Numbered from the stretch's first letter, positions 26,825 to 35,870 are shown. The stretch: 64,000 bases of DNA from Myxococcales bacterium 68-20 (GCA_001899635.1 MKVQ01000048.1:248001-312000); one strand, 5' to 3'. The notes: generated by a model not told the origin, from the letters alone. Program-made: numbers and translations.

Positions 26825-28294
26825 TCAAGCGCCGCGCAGCTTCGAGTGCTTGTATCCGTAGCCGAAGTAGATCGCGAGCCCGAGCGCGAGCCACACCCCG
26901 AGGCGCGCCCAGTTCGGCCAGCCGAGCCCGAAGATCATCGCGGCGCAGAGGAGCGCACCGAGGGTCGAGACGACCGGCACCGCCGGAACGCGGAACGGGC
27001 GCGGGAGCCCCGGCTCCTTCACGCGCATCACCCACACGCCGATGGACACGAGGATGAACGCGAAGAGCGTCCCGATGCTCGTCATGTCGCCGACGATGTC
27101 TCCCGGCACGAACGCCGCGAAGAGGCCGATGAAGGCGAGGAAGAGGATGTTCGCCTTGTACGGGGTGCGGAAGCGCGGGTGCAGCGCCGAGAACATGTTC
27201 GGCACGAGCCCGTCGCGGCTCATCGAATAGAAGACGCGTGACTGCCCCATCAGCATGACGAGGATGACAGAGGAGAAGCCGCCGAGGATCGCCACCGTCA
27301 CCAGGCTCGAGAGCCACTTGTAATCCGGCATCGCGAGATCGATCGCCTGCGCGACCGATGCCTCGCTCCCGGTCGTGCGGAAGAACTCGACCGGGGCGAG
27401 ACCGGTGAGCACGTGGGCGAACAGCACGTAGAGCACCGTGCAGATCGCAAGCGACCCGAGGATTCCGATCGGCATGTCGCGCCGCGGGTTCTTCGCCTCC
27501 TGGGCGGCAGTCGAGACGGCGTCGAAGCCGATGAACGCGAAGAAGACGATCCCGGCAGCTCCGAGGATGCCCATCGCTCCACCGAAGGAGTGGGTGACGC
27601 CCTGCTTGTCCGTGTACTCGGTTGGGGCCGGGATGTACGGCGTGTGGTTCGCCGGATCGATGAAGCTCCAGCCGAGCGCGATGATCAGCACCACGATGAC
27701 GACCTTCACGATCACGATCAGCGTGTTGACGATCGCCGACTCCTGGATGCCGCGAACGAGGAGGATCGTGAGGACGGCCAGGATGCCGAGCGCCGGAAGG
27801 TTGATGATGCCGTGCGCGCCGGTGACGTGGTCTATCTCGAACGGCGAGTGACACAGCGCATATGGGATCTGCATCCCGAACAGCTGGAGCAGCTTGTTCA
27901 GATACTCGCTCCACGCGATCGCCACGGTGGCGGCGCCGAGCGCGTATTCGAGCGTGAGGTCCCACCCGATGATCCACGCGATGAGCTCGCCCATCGTCGC
28001 GTACGTGTACGTGTACGCGCTGCCGGCGATCGGCAACATCGACGCAAGCTCGGCATAACAGAGGCCGGCGAACGCGCAGCCGATCGCGGCGACGACGAAG
28101 CCGAGCGTGACGGAGGGGCCGGCGCTCGAGGCTGCAGCCGCAGCAGTTCGAACGAACAGCCCTGCTCCGATGATGGCACCTACCCCGAGCGCGACCAGCG
28201 AGCCCGCGCCGAGGGTTCGCTTCAAGCCCTTTTCGGACTCGTGCGCCTCGGCCTCGAGCTCAGCGAGCGGCTTCCGACCCCACAGGTGATTCAT
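26825..28294 (-). CDS. APC-family amino-acid permease (CAT/YfnA-like)
   Basis: 489 residues from ATG 28294. Twelve predicted membrane helices. The first has the APC signature GVGAIIGAGLFV (~37-48); the second region reads GPSVTLGFVVAAIGCAFAGL and CYAELASMLPIAGSAYTYTY, then FFAFIGFDAVSTAAQEAKNP in the sixth-helix loop, as in cationic amino-acid transporters. A proton- or sodium-coupled uptake or exchange carrier of the inner membrane; substrate not certain. Length fits the CAT family. It stands alone, 36 bases upstream of the fbp stop on the same strand. Confidence 0.93.
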   Translation of the reverse strand: MNHLWGRKPLAELEAEAHESEKGLKRTLGAGSLVALGVGAIIGAGLFVRTAAAAASSAGPSVTLGFVVAAIGCAFAGLCYAELASMLPIAGSAYTYTYATMGELIAWIIGWDLTLEYALGAATVAIAWSEYLNKLLQLFGMQIPYALCHSPFEIDHVTGAHGIINLPALGILAVLTILLVRGIQESAIVNTLIVIVKVVIVVLIIALGWSFIDPANHTPYIPAPTEYTDKQGVTHSFGGAMGILGAAGIVFFAFIGFDAVSTAAQEAKNPRRDMPIGILGSLAICTVLYVLFAHVLTGLAPVEFFRTTGSEASVAQAIDLAMPDYKWLSSLVTVAILGGFSSVILVMLMGQSRVFYSMSRDGLVPNMFSALHPRFRTPYKANILFLAFIGLFAAFVPGDIVGDMTSIGTLFAFILVSIGVWVMRVKEPGLPRPFRVPAVPVVSTLGALLCAAMIFGLGWPNWARLGVWLALGLAIYFGYGYKHSKLRGA

Positions 28295-28331
28295 GCTCTG
28301 ACCGGATTACCACGGCCAGGGCTCGACGGCG

Positions 28332-29390
28332 TCAGCTGCGTTCGCCGACCATGAACTGTCGGTACGCGGCGACATCGTCCTTGGAGCCGATCACGAGCGG
28401 CGTCCGCTGGTGGAGCTCGGTCGGCATGATGTCGAGGATGCGATCCTTGCCGTTCGTGGCGCCGCCCCCCGCCTGCTCGAAGAGGAACGCCATCGGGTTC
28501 GCCTCGTAGAGGAGGCGAAGCTTGCCGTTCTTGCTCTTCGAATCGGCCGGGTACGCGAAGATGCCGCCCTTCATGAGCGTGCGATGCGCGTCCGCGACGA
28601 GCGATCCGACGTAGCGCGCGCCATACGGCGTCTTCGGCGCCTCGCCGTCCTTGTCAGCCCCGATCGCCGGTCCGTCGCCCTTCACCCACCGGGCCCAGCT
28701 CTGGATCTCGGGCGTCCAGCGTGAGTAGTTGCCCTCGTTCACCGAGTAGCAGTTGCCGCGATCCGGGCAGCGGATGTCGGGCTGCGAGAGGAAGAACTCG
28801 CCGATCGACGGGTCGAGCGTGAAGCCATGCGCGCCCTGACCGGTCGAGAGAACGAAGAGCGTCGACGGTCCGTAGAGGACGTAGCCCGCAGCGGCGATCT
28901 CGCGGCCCGGACGCAGCGCGTCAGCGAGGGTGGGAGGAGTCAGCTTCGGCTCGGAGCGCCGGAGAATGGCGAAGATGGTGCCGATCCCCACGTTCGTGTC
29001 GATGTTGCTCGAGCCGTCGAGCGGGTCGAAGAGCGCCACGTACCGGCCGTGGTTGTTCTCGATGATCGCCTCGTCGAGCTCTTCGCTCGCGATGACACCG
29101 CAGTGACCGCTGCGCTGGAGGACGTTGAGGAGGACTTCGTTCGAGAACGCGTCGAGCTTCTGAACCTCCTCGCCCTGCACGTTGGTCTCGCCGGTGTACC
29201 CGAGCAGGCCCGCGAGGCCGGCTGAGCGCACGCGCGAGTTGATGATCCGGATGGCGAGCGAGATGTGATTGAGGAGCGACGTGAACTCCCCGGTCGCGCC
29301 GGGTGCGGCGTGCATACCGTGAAGCACGTGCTCGCGAAGGGTTGTGCCTACGACTGGAGGCGGGCGGACGGAACTCGAGTGCTCTCCCAT
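28332..29390 (-). CDS. fbp: Fructose-1,6-bisphosphatase, class I
   Basis: 352 residues; ATG at 29390 is preferred (MGEHSSS) since the upstream frame is poor. It hydrolyses fructose-1,6-bisphosphate to fructose-6-phosphate, the irreversible step of gluconeogenesis. Seen: Glu103/104 (SEELDE) and the metal motif DPLDGSSNID (122-131), a YxxYxR-like region (GNYSRW), KGGIFAYPADSKS and KLRLLYEANPMAFL. Length and motifs are complete. It is divergent from fructose-bisphosphate aldolase, so the 258-base gap can coordinate both. Confidence 0.95.
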   Translation of the reverse strand: MGEHSSSVRPPPVVGTTLREHVLHGMHAAPGATGEFTSLLNHISLAIRIINSRVRSAGLAGLLGYTGETNVQGEEVQKLDAFSNEVLLNVLQRSGHCGVIASEELDEAIIENNHGRYVALFDPLDGSSNIDTNVGIGTIFAILRRSEPKLTPPTLADALRPGREIAAAGYVLYGPSTLFVLSTGQGAHGFTLDPSIGEFFLSQPDIRCPDRGNCYSVNEGNYSRWTPEIQSWARWVKGDGPAIGADKDGEAPKTPYGARYVGSLVADAHRTLMKGGIFAYPADSKSKNGKLRLLYEANPMAFLFEQAGGGATNGKDRILDIMPTELHQRTPLVIGSKDDVAAYRQFMVGERS

Positions 29391-29470
29391 GGCGCTGTAC
29401 CGTTTCGCCCATTGCGCGGAGCTAAGCAAGCGACGCCGGAAAATTTCGACACGGGCCGTAGGCCCACCAC

Positions 29471-29500
29471 TGCGGGTGGTTGGGGCGCGAGCCCCAAGTT
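29471..29500 (+). repeat. Dispersed hairpin repeat, copy A
   Basis: TGCGGGTGGTTGGGGC-GCGA-GCCCCAA: a perfect 7-bp stem at 29480-29497 closed by the tetraloop GCGA, a GNRA loop. The same block recurs at 30738-30765 (3-base loop) and inverted at 36033-36061. It lies between the divergent fbp and fbaB genes. Confidence 0.7.
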
Positions 29501-29648
29501 CTCGACGGTGCGGCGGAAGCGATGCGAACACCGACGTAGCACCTCGCCGCGGCACTCATGCCTGAGTGGCGAAATGGTCCGACCGGGCGTTGATTCGATT
29601 GAAGGTGCGGACTAGCCTCCGCGCCACTTTCGAAGGAGAAAGCGAATA

Positions 29649-30572
29649 ATGGCGCTGAGCGACCGCGTTAAGCAGATCCTGTCCTGGTACGGCTCGGATT
29701 CCCCTGGTGTGCGGGCGAACCTCGTACGCATGCTGAACCACGGCAACCTGGCCGGGACGGGGAAGATGGTCATCCTCCCAGTCGATCAGGGCTTCGAGCA
29801 CGGCCCAGCTCGCTCCTTCGAGCCGAACCCCGAAGGCTACGATCCCGACTACCACGTGCAGCTCGCGATCGACTCGGGCTGCAACGCCTACGCGGCACCG
29901 CTCGGATTCCTCGAGGCCGTGGCCGACCGCTTCGCCGGCGAGATCCCGCTCATCCTCAAGCTCAACAACTCGGACACGCTCGCGAAGGTCGACCAGCCCG
30001 CGAGCGCCGTCACCAGCACGGTGAAGGACGCCGTGCGTCTCGGCTGCACCGCGATCGGCTACACGATCTATCCGGGCTCCGGCCTCCGCAACGAGATGTA
30101 CGAGAGCCTTCGCGAGATCATCCTCCAGGCGAAGGACGCGGGCCTTCCGTCGGTCGTGTGGGCCTACCCGCGCGGCGCGGGTCTCTCGAAGGAAGGCGAG
30201 CAGGCGATCGACGTGACCGCGTACGCGGCGCAGATCAGCGCGCAGCTCGGCGCCCACGTGATCAAGGTCAAGCCGCCGAAGGAGCACATCGAGCAGGCCG
30301 AGGCGAAGAAGGTCTTCGAGAAGTACAACATCCCCACGAAGACGCTCTCCGATCGCGTCCGTCACGTCGTGAAGTCGGCCTTCAACGGCAAGCGCATCGT
30401 CATCTTCTCGGGCGGCGAGGCGAAGGACACCCCGGCGGTCCTCGACGAGGTGCGCGAGCTCGCGAAGGGCGGCGCGTTCGGCTCGATCATGGGACGCAAC
30501 GCGTTCCAGCGTCCGAAGGCCGAGGGGCTCAAGCTCCTCCAGGACGTCCAGGAGATCTTCAAGAAGGCCTGA
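29649..30572 (+). CDS. fbaB: Class I fructose-bisphosphate aldolase (DhnA/FbaB type)
   Basis: 307 residues from ATG 29649, with AAGGAG upstream. It cleaves or forms fructose-1,6-bisphosphate via a Schiff-base Lys. Sequence features: LPVDQGFEHGP (43-53), GCNAYAAPLGFLE, LILKLNNSDTL, GYTIYPGSG, a WAYPRG segment, and HVIKVKPP with Lys206/208 as the Schiff-base candidates; IFSGGEA and GGAFGSIMGRNAFQR bind the phosphate. This is the archaeal-type/DhnA enzyme, not the metal-dependent class II. Divergent from fbp: the pair covers adjacent steps of glycolysis/gluconeogenesis. Confidence 0.95.
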   Translation: MALSDRVKQILSWYGSDSPGVRANLVRMLNHGNLAGTGKMVILPVDQGFEHGPARSFEPNPEGYDPDYHVQLAIDSGCNAYAAPLGFLEAVADRFAGEIPLILKLNNSDTLAKVDQPASAVTSTVKDAVRLGCTAIGYTIYPGSGLRNEMYESLREIILQAKDAGLPSVVWAYPRGAGLSKEGEQAIDVTAYAAQISAQLGAHVIKVKPPKEHIEQAEAKKVFEKYNIPTKTLSDRVRHVVKSAFNGKRIVIFSGGEAKDTPAVLDEVRELAKGGAFGSIMGRNAFQRPKAEGLKLLQDVQEIFKKA

Positions 30573-30573
30573 A

Positions 30574-30604
30574 GATCGCCCGAGCGATCGCTTCGTCTCG
30601 AAGC
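30574..30604 (+). terminator. Paired hairpins after fbaB
   Basis: Two adjacent perfect hairpins: GATCGC-CCGA-GCGATC (30574-30589) and GCTTCG-TCT-CGAAGC (30590-30604), right after the aldolase stop. No T-run. Likely 3'-end or termination signals of the fbaB transcript. Confidence 0.55.
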
Positions 30605-30691
30605 GTGCTCGAGCCACTGAGAGGCGAGCGCGTCACCGCCTGGTGACCGCTTGCCTCTTCTCATTTCGACGCGCGCCGAAGACGCACCTCT

Positions 30692-30765
30692 GTGGGTGGT
30701 TGAGGCAACGGCTGCGGGGTGGCTGGGGCAACGGCTGCGGGTGGTTGGGGCGCAGCCCCAAGTTC
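30692..30765 (+). repeat. Tandem GTGGTTG repeat and hairpin copy B
   Basis: Two imperfect ~23-26-base units of GGTGG(T/C)TG(A/G)GGCAACGGCTGCGG are followed by the dispersed hairpin TTGGGGC-GCA-GCCCCAA at 30745-30761. The region 30605-31089 has, apart from this, one small minus-strand reading frame. Confidence 0.6.
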
Positions 30766-30778
30766 ATCGCCCGCCGGA

Positions 30779-31051
30779 TCACCGAGTCTCGCGCGAGAGT
30801 CCGTCGGGGCTCGTGAGCGCGGCCTCCTCGCCCATCGACGCCTCGGCGGGTGCCGCCTGCTCGGCGTGCTTACGCGGATTGTCGGAGCGCTTGCTCCGGA
30901 TGAGGGCTTGAAACAGCTCCTTCGTCGCGACGTACGTGATGTGCATCCCCAGGTCGTGCTCCTTTCTCTGCGGGCGCCGAGTCGAGAACACTGTGTACTC
31001 GCGCGCGCCCAGCGGCAGTCGCCCGAACGATGTCGCCCGGACGGGTGACAC
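30779..31051 (-). CDS. Possible small protein
   Basis: A 90-codon frame from GTG at 31051 to TGA, 38 bases after the receiver/J-like gene and on the same strand. An internal ATG at 30946 would give 55 residues, beginning MHITYVATKELFQAL. Third-position GC is high, as in real genes. The segment RKEHDLGMHITYVATKELF reads like protein, but no family was recognised and no ribosome site stands out. Confidence 0.4.
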   Translation of the reverse strand: MSPVRATSFGRLPLGAREYTVFSTRRPQRKEHDLGMHITYVATKELFQALIRSKRSDNPRKHAEQAAPAEASMGEEAALTSPDGLSRETR

Positions 31052-31089
31052 GCTCGCCAGCGACGACGCTCGAGCGGGGCCGCGCCGAG

Positions 31090-33303
31090 TTAGCCCGGCC
31101 GCGCCTCGATCGCTCGCCGGTAACGCTCGCGACGCGCCACGTCGCGCAGGATCTCGTACGCCTCCTCGAGGACCACGACGATCTTCCGCACGTCACGTTC
31201 GAGATCGTGGAGACGCGGGGAGAGGATGCGGGTCGGCTCGAACGCGCGGCGCAGCTCGACGAACGCGCGGCGGACCTCGTAGCTCGTGGCGTCGCGCGGC
31301 ACGCCGAGCAGGGAGAAGTAATCACCCTCGTCGACGAGCTCGAGTCGCGCCCGGATGCGCGCGCGGATCGCCTCTTCGTCGAGCGCCGCAGCCTCGGCAT
31401 CGACGGCATCGGCCGTGGAGGCCTTGCTCGGAGCGGCTGCCGGCAGCACGTCGAGGACGCCGAGCAGCGCGAGCCCGTGGACCACCGAAGCGATCTCGGC
31501 GTCCGGTGAACGCGCGAGCAAGTCGCCGACCGTCGCGCCGCGCGACCGCGAGACGAGCTCGAGCTCCGCGGGAGGCAGCGCGCATTCGGTGAGCAGCGAC
31601 GGTGCACGACCGTCGCCGATGCGGCTCTCCTCGCCGCCGAGGGCCTCGACGGCCTCTTCGGGCGAGACGGCTCGACGTACGAGCTCGACGAAGAGCTCCG
31701 CGCCGGTCGAAGCACCGAAGACGCTCGGCTCCGAACGAAGACGCCCCGGCGGCTCGGCCTCGAGCTGCGCGGTACCTCCGGTGAGACGAAGCACGCCCAT
31801 CGCGATCCACTCCGCATGCGAGCGGAGGGCGCTCCAGAGCTGATCCTGACCGAGCCACCCGTGCGCCACGAGCGCGGCGCCTGCGTGCCGGCCATACGGC
31901 GGGACCTTGCCTGCAAGTCGCTCGACCTCGTCGCGAGGGAGCTCGCCTCGAGCACCGAGGAAACACACGAGCGACTCGCGATCGGCGCCCGACGCTGCGG
32001 TAACGAGATCGCCGTCGCGGAGGACGAGGCGACGAACGACGCGCTGGTGCTCGAAGCACAGCGCGCCGCTCAGCCTGCGCGCGATCGCTTCTGCGAGGAA
32101 GCGACGAGCATCGACGGGGCTCGACACGACGACCCCCGTGATGGGCGCGCGGGCGGGGGCTTCGCTCAGTCCGCGGCCCGGCCCCTGGCTCGGCGGCGGG
32201 AGCTCGATCGTCGCCATCGTCACGCTTTCCGGACGAGCGACCTCCGACCGCGGAGGATCGTCGAGCAACGACGGCACCGGTGGAGGTCGCGGAGCAAGCA
32301 CGGGCGCCACCGGCGGCTCTCGCACGATGGGGATGTCGGTCGTGCGCCGGCTCGGCGTCGGATCGCGAGAGGGGTCGGTCAGGACACGCCGCTCGTACGT
32401 GTGCTGCGGTGCCGACGACGCCGAGCGGCCTGAAGCCGTCGTGAGCTTCGAGCCCCCGGCGGTGGTCGGCTTTCCGTGCCCGGTTCCCTCACGATCGTGA
32501 CCGACGCCCGTCCCGGGGCGCTGCTCGTGCTCCTCGTCCTCTTCGCCTTCGATCGGCTCGTCGAGCGACGCGAGGACGTCCGCCGGAAGGACGGCCTCGA
32601 TCTCCTCTTCGGGAGTGGGCAGCGGCGCATCCGCGTGAGGCATGATCTCCGCGCGGAGCTCGGCGTCCGCGAGGAGCTGCTGGAGCTCGCTCGAGACGGT
32701 TCCGAACGTCGCCAGGGAGCGTGGCTGATCCACGAGATCCGCGAGCGAGGGAACGCTCATCGGAAGAGGAGGACCAGGCGTTCGGAGCCCGGGTGCCGGC
32801 AGCGACGGCATGTTCGGTCGCGACGGCGGCGCGCTCCCGATGCGAGGAGGCGGCGTCGAGAGCCGCGCCTCGGGCCGAATGGAGGGACCACCGGTCAGCG
32901 CCTCCACACGCCTCACGAGCGCAGCGATGTCGACCGGCCTCATGAAAAACGCGCTGCCCTCGTTCGAGATCGCATCCTCGATGCTCTTGATCGGTCCCAC
33001 CCCCGTTCCGAAGTAGACGAAGTCGATCGCACCTGCCCCCGGAAGCCGGCGCAAGCGGCCAACCTCGGCGAGCGCCAACTCGGTGTCGACGTCGACCAGC
33101 ACGACGTTCGGGCGCTCGATCTGCGAGCGGGCGACGAGCATCGGAAGCGGCACATCGACGACGAGGTAGCCAGCCGTTCGCAACGTGTCGGCGACGCGCG
33201 AGCCCTCGGGCGCGACATCGGTCACGAAGACGGTGGGGGTCCTCGCGGACGAGCGACCGTGCTCTCCAGACGCTCGATGCGCCTCGTACGTCTCGTCGGC
33301 CAT
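31090..33303 (-). CDS. Receiver-like / DUF4388 / degenerate J-domain protein
   Basis: 737 residues. Residues ~22-140 look like a receiver fold (TVFVTDVAPEGSRVADTLRTA, VVLVDVD at the phospho-Asp strand, ending in a VDIAALVRRVEAL helix). Pro/Ser/Arg-rich disordered linkers follow from ~145 to 400. Residues ~410-560 are a DUF4388 (PATAN-like) domain (LSGALCFEHQ, LVLRDGDLVTA). The C-terminal ~75 residues resemble a J-domain: DYFSLLGVPRDATSYEVRRAF, then LEEAYEILRD. The HPD motif that activates Hsp70 is replaced by FEP, so it probably does not stimulate DnaK. Common layout in myxobacterial regulators of surface motility or signalling; exact role unknown. Confidence 0.85.
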   Translation of the reverse strand: MADETYEAHRASGEHGRSSARTPTVFVTDVAPEGSRVADTLRTAGYLVVDVPLPMLVARSQIERPNVVLVDVDTELALAEVGRLRRLPGAGAIDFVYFGTGVGPIKSIEDAISNEGSAFFMRPVDIAALVRRVEALTGGPSIRPEARLSTPPPRIGSAPPSRPNMPSLPAPGLRTPGPPLPMSVPSLADLVDQPRSLATFGTVSSELQQLLADAELRAEIMPHADAPLPTPEEEIEAVLPADVLASLDEPIEGEEDEEHEQRPGTGVGHDREGTGHGKPTTAGGSKLTTASGRSASSAPQHTYERRVLTDPSRDPTPSRRTTDIPIVREPPVAPVLAPRPPPVPSLLDDPPRSEVARPESVTMATIELPPPSQGPGRGLSEAPARAPITGVVVSSPVDARRFLAEAIARRLSGALCFEHQRVVRRLVLRDGDLVTAASGADRESLVCFLGARGELPRDEVERLAGKVPPYGRHAGAALVAHGWLGQDQLWSALRSHAEWIAMGVLRLTGGTAQLEAEPPGRLRSEPSVFGASTGAELFVELVRRAVSPEEAVEALGGEESRIGDGRAPSLLTECALPPAELELVSRSRGATVGDLLARSPDAEIASVVHGLALLGVLDVLPAAAPSKASTADAVDAEAAALDEEAIRARIRARLELVDEGDYFSLLGVPRDATSYEVRRAFVELRRAFEPTRILSPRLHDLERDVRKIVVVLEEAYEILRDVARRERYRRAIEARPG

Positions 33304-33312
33304 CCCCTCCCC

Positions 33313-33462
33313 TCACTCCCCCTTCGGCTTCGCCGCCGTGTCCTCGTCACTCCCCTTCGCGAGGCGTGCTGCGATCCTCGGAAGCAGCCCCGCTACGTAG
33401 ATGAGCCCGAAGATGATCGCTACGAGAATGAGCTCTCCGCGGGTCAGGCCAAGGATCACCAC
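33313..33462 (-). CDS. Single-helix membrane mini-protein, TatA-like
   Basis: 49 residues from GTG at 33462 (or GTG 33459) to TGA at 33313-33315. The start MVILGLTRGELILVAIIFGL is followed by IYVAGLLPRIAARLAKG and an acidic/Lys tail. One transmembrane helix then an amphipathic basic segment is the TatA/TatE layout, but the Phe-Gly hinge is only partial, so twin-arginine function is not claimed. Ten bases upstream of the receiver/J-like gene and on the same strand, so probably co-transcribed with it. Confidence 0.6.
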   Translation of the reverse strand: MVILGLTRGELILVAIIFGLIYVAGLLPRIAARLAKGSDEDTAAKPKGE

Positions 33463-33567
33463 TTCTTATTAGCACTGCCGGAGCCCCAAGGGGGCACGTG
33501 TCGGGGGCAGCCGATCGTCCCGTAGGGGACGTGCCTGTGCTCTCATGAGCACGTGCTGTATCTGAGG

Positions 33568-34830
33568 ATGGACGGCGTCGCAAAGCGCCACGCCTCCGCG
33601 GACCTCATGGCCGAGGGCGGCTCGGTCCGTGTCGATGTCGAGACCCCGATCGCCCTGCGCGAGGTGGGCCCGTTCGAGCCGCTCGCCATCGCGATCGAGA
33701 ACGGCGCAGTTCGTGACGAGCTCGCGAGCGGGATCCCGATCCCGAGCCTGAGTGGCTACCGGCGGCTCCGCTTCGGCTTGCTGGCGGCCACCGCGGCGCC
33801 GATGGCCATGCTGCTCGAGCTCGACCGCGAGCTCGTGATGGCCCAGCACGCGACCGTCGGCCGGTCCGTCATCGATCTCGTCCTCGTCGCCTTCGTGGTG
33901 TTCGAGCTGTCCCGGCGAACGCCGCGCATGCCCGGCATCTGCGCGGTCGCGCTCGTGGCGATCGGGCTCCGCTGGGCGCTCGTCGCTGCCCGGCTTTGCG
34001 GTGCCGGGGTACATCCGCTCGTGTACGCCGCAGCCGCGCTGTCGGTCCTCGCAGCGCTCGTGCTCCTCGCGCGCGCTCCGTCACGTGCACGCGTTGCGCT
34101 CGAGCTCTTCGGAAAGCTCGGCATCTCTCGCTCCGAGCACTTCGCCGCGACGCACGAGAGGGACGAGCCGCCCGGAGCGCTCGTCGCTGCAGCGGTGGCG
34201 TGTGCCGCCGGCCTCCCGGCGCTCCTTCACGTTGCGCGGAGCTTCGATTTCGGGCTCTTCGGGCAGGCCGCGGTCTTCATCGCCTTCGCGACGATCGCTC
34301 CCGTGATTGCTCGACGGACGACCGATCCCAATGCGGCCCCCACGACGCCGACGCGCATCGAGCCGGTCCGAGTCCTGCTCGGTGTCGCCGCGGGCCTCGC
34401 GCTCACCGCGGCTGCCGTGACGGCCGGACGTCTGTTCCTCGACGTCGGCGCGGAGGTCGCCCGATGCGTCGAGCGTCTCGACACCGAGACGAAGATCGCT
34501 CGCGCGGCCGAGTCCGCCGAGCTCGCGCGCGCCATCGCGAAGGTGCGCGCCTCGGCACCGCTCATGCTGATGACCTCGGCGATCTTTCCGTTCGCCGAGG
34601 AGCGCGTCTACCGGGGGCTCCTCCAGGACGTGCTCGTACGGAAGTACGGGCGCGCGTACGGCGTCTTCGCGGCGTCGCTCGCCTTCGGGGTCGCGCATCT
34701 CGGCGTCTACCAGATCGCGCTCTATCAGACGGTGCTCCTCGGAATCGGCTTCGGCATCGCGTACGTCGAAGGCGGCCTGATCGCGGCCTTCATCGTCCAC
34801 GCGACGTGGAACCTCCTCCAGCTCGGGTGA
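33568..34830 (+). CDS. CPBP-family intramembrane protease
   Basis: 420 residues from ATG 33568 (425 from GTG 33553; neither has a clear ribosome site). The N-terminus has ~65 polar residues. About eight membrane helices follow. The C-terminal Abi/CAAX protease block carries all three signatures: EERVYRGLL (EExxxR), AFGVAHLG (FxxxH) and FIVHATWNLL (HxxxN). These residues form the active site of Rce1-like glutamate proteases, used for prenyl-protein or signal-peptide processing or immunity. The natural substrate is unknown. Stands alone. Confidence 0.88.
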   Translation: MDGVAKRHASADLMAEGGSVRVDVETPIALREVGPFEPLAIAIENGAVRDELASGIPIPSLSGYRRLRFGLLAATAAPMAMLLELDRELVMAQHATVGRSVIDLVLVAFVVFELSRRTPRMPGICAVALVAIGLRWALVAARLCGAGVHPLVYAAAALSVLAALVLLARAPSRARVALELFGKLGISRSEHFAATHERDEPPGALVAAAVACAAGLPALLHVARSFDFGLFGQAAVFIAFATIAPVIARRTTDPNAAPTTPTRIEPVRVLLGVAAGLALTAAAVTAGRLFLDVGAEVARCVERLDTETKIARAAESAELARAIAKVRASAPLMLMTSAIFPFAEERVYRGLLQDVLVRKYGRAYGVFAASLAFGVAHLGVYQIALYQTVLLGIGFGIAYVEGGLIAAFIVHATWNLLQLG

Positions 34831-34843
34831 GGACCGCTCGTCT

Positions 34844-35017
34844 CTAGGCGAGGCCGCTCGACGAGCTCGGCGCGCCGTCCATGGTGACCGGGCGCACGGC
34901 GTTCGCGAGCGTGCCTCGCTGCTGCTTCGGTCGCGGCCGTCGAACCGCGCTCGACCTCTCCGCCCGCCAGCCGGGCGCCGAGGCAAAGCCCAGGGAGGGT
35001 GTGAGGGAGAGCTTCAT
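34844..35017 (-). CDS. Possible 57-residue protein
   Basis: ATG at 35017 to TAG at 34844-34846 encodes a basic, Ser/Pro-rich peptide starting MKLSLTPSLGFASAPG and ending SSSSGLA. Codon choice follows the high-GC3 pattern of neighbours, yet no family, signal or ribosome site is clear. It occupies most of the 34831-35195 gap, which otherwise holds nothing recognisable. Confidence 0.35.
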   Translation of the reverse strand: MKLSLTPSLGFASAPGWRAERSSAVRRPRPKQQRGTLANAVRPVTMDGAPSSSSGLA

Positions 35018-35195
35018 GTGTGACAACGTAACACCACGAGCTACCACGACAATCCCCTGGCGCCGGCTCGGAACGAACCGAGATCTTCATTGCTTCAGAG
35101 CACTTGCGCGACATCCCCGGCGTCCCGGCGACGGTTTCGGCTGCTTCCACGGATCTGCTCGCGCTCACCGCCTCGAAGCGAGCTAGAGCATTCCG

Positions 35196-35870
35196 GTGCC
35201 TCGAAGCGCTCTCGTCCTCGGTGCCACCGGTCTCGTCGGCGCGCGTTGCGTCGCTCACCTGCTCGAGAACCCGGCCTACGACCGGGTGACGAGCCTCGTA
35301 CGGCGCGCGGGACAACCGACAGGCGAGAAGCAAAAGTCCCAGGAGCGCGTGGTCGACTTCTCGCAGCTGACCGCCGAGGACATCGAACCGGCGAGCGACC
35401 TGTTCTGCGCCATCGGCACCACGATGAAGAAGGCCGGAAGCCGTGAGGCGTTCCGCCGGGTCGATCTCGAGATACCCCTCCACGTCGCCAAGCTCGCCGT
35501 CGCGACCGGCGTGAAGCGCATCGCGCTCGTGTCGAGCGTGGGCGCCGATGCGCGTTCGAGCAATTTCTATCTGAGGACGAAAGGCGAGCTCGAAGACGCG
35601 CTCGCGAAGCTCCCGCTCGCAGCGCTGCACGTCATGCGTCCGAGCCTCTTGCTCGGAGATCGCACGGAGTCGCGGCCCGGCGAGGCGATCGCGAGCGTGT
35701 TCGCTCGAGCGACGAGCGGCCTCTTGATCGGAGGCCTGAGGCGATGGCGAGCGATCGAAGGCGACCAGGTCGGGCGCGCGATGGTGGCGGCGATGCTGAG
35801 CCCGGATCCCGAGCCGCCGCTCCAGATCCACGAGTACGACGCCATCCGCGCGCTCGCCGCGCGTGCGTGA
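35196..35870 (+). CDS. NAD(P)-binding oxidoreductase (atypical SDR, HTATIP2-like)
   Basis: 224 residues; GTG at 35196 is the start. It opens directly with a Rossmann nucleotide-binding loop, VLGATGLVGARC (GxxGxxG), then a DLFCAIGTTMKKAG segment, LVSSVGADA, and a Tyr-containing FYLRTKGELE (catalytic Tyr/Lys pattern YxxxK). The family includes TIP30/HTATIP2 and YbjT-like proteins that act on quinones or cofactors in the cytoplasm; substrate not predictable. No operon partner. Confidence 0.85.
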   Translation: MPRSALVLGATGLVGARCVAHLLENPAYDRVTSLVRRAGQPTGEKQKSQERVVDFSQLTAEDIEPASDLFCAIGTTMKKAGSREAFRRVDLEIPLHVAKLAVATGVKRIALVSSVGADARSSNFYLRTKGELEDALAKLPLAALHVMRPSLLLGDRTESRPGEAIASVFARATSGLLIGGLRRWRAIEGDQVGRAMVAAMLSPDPEPPLQIHEYDAIRALAARA

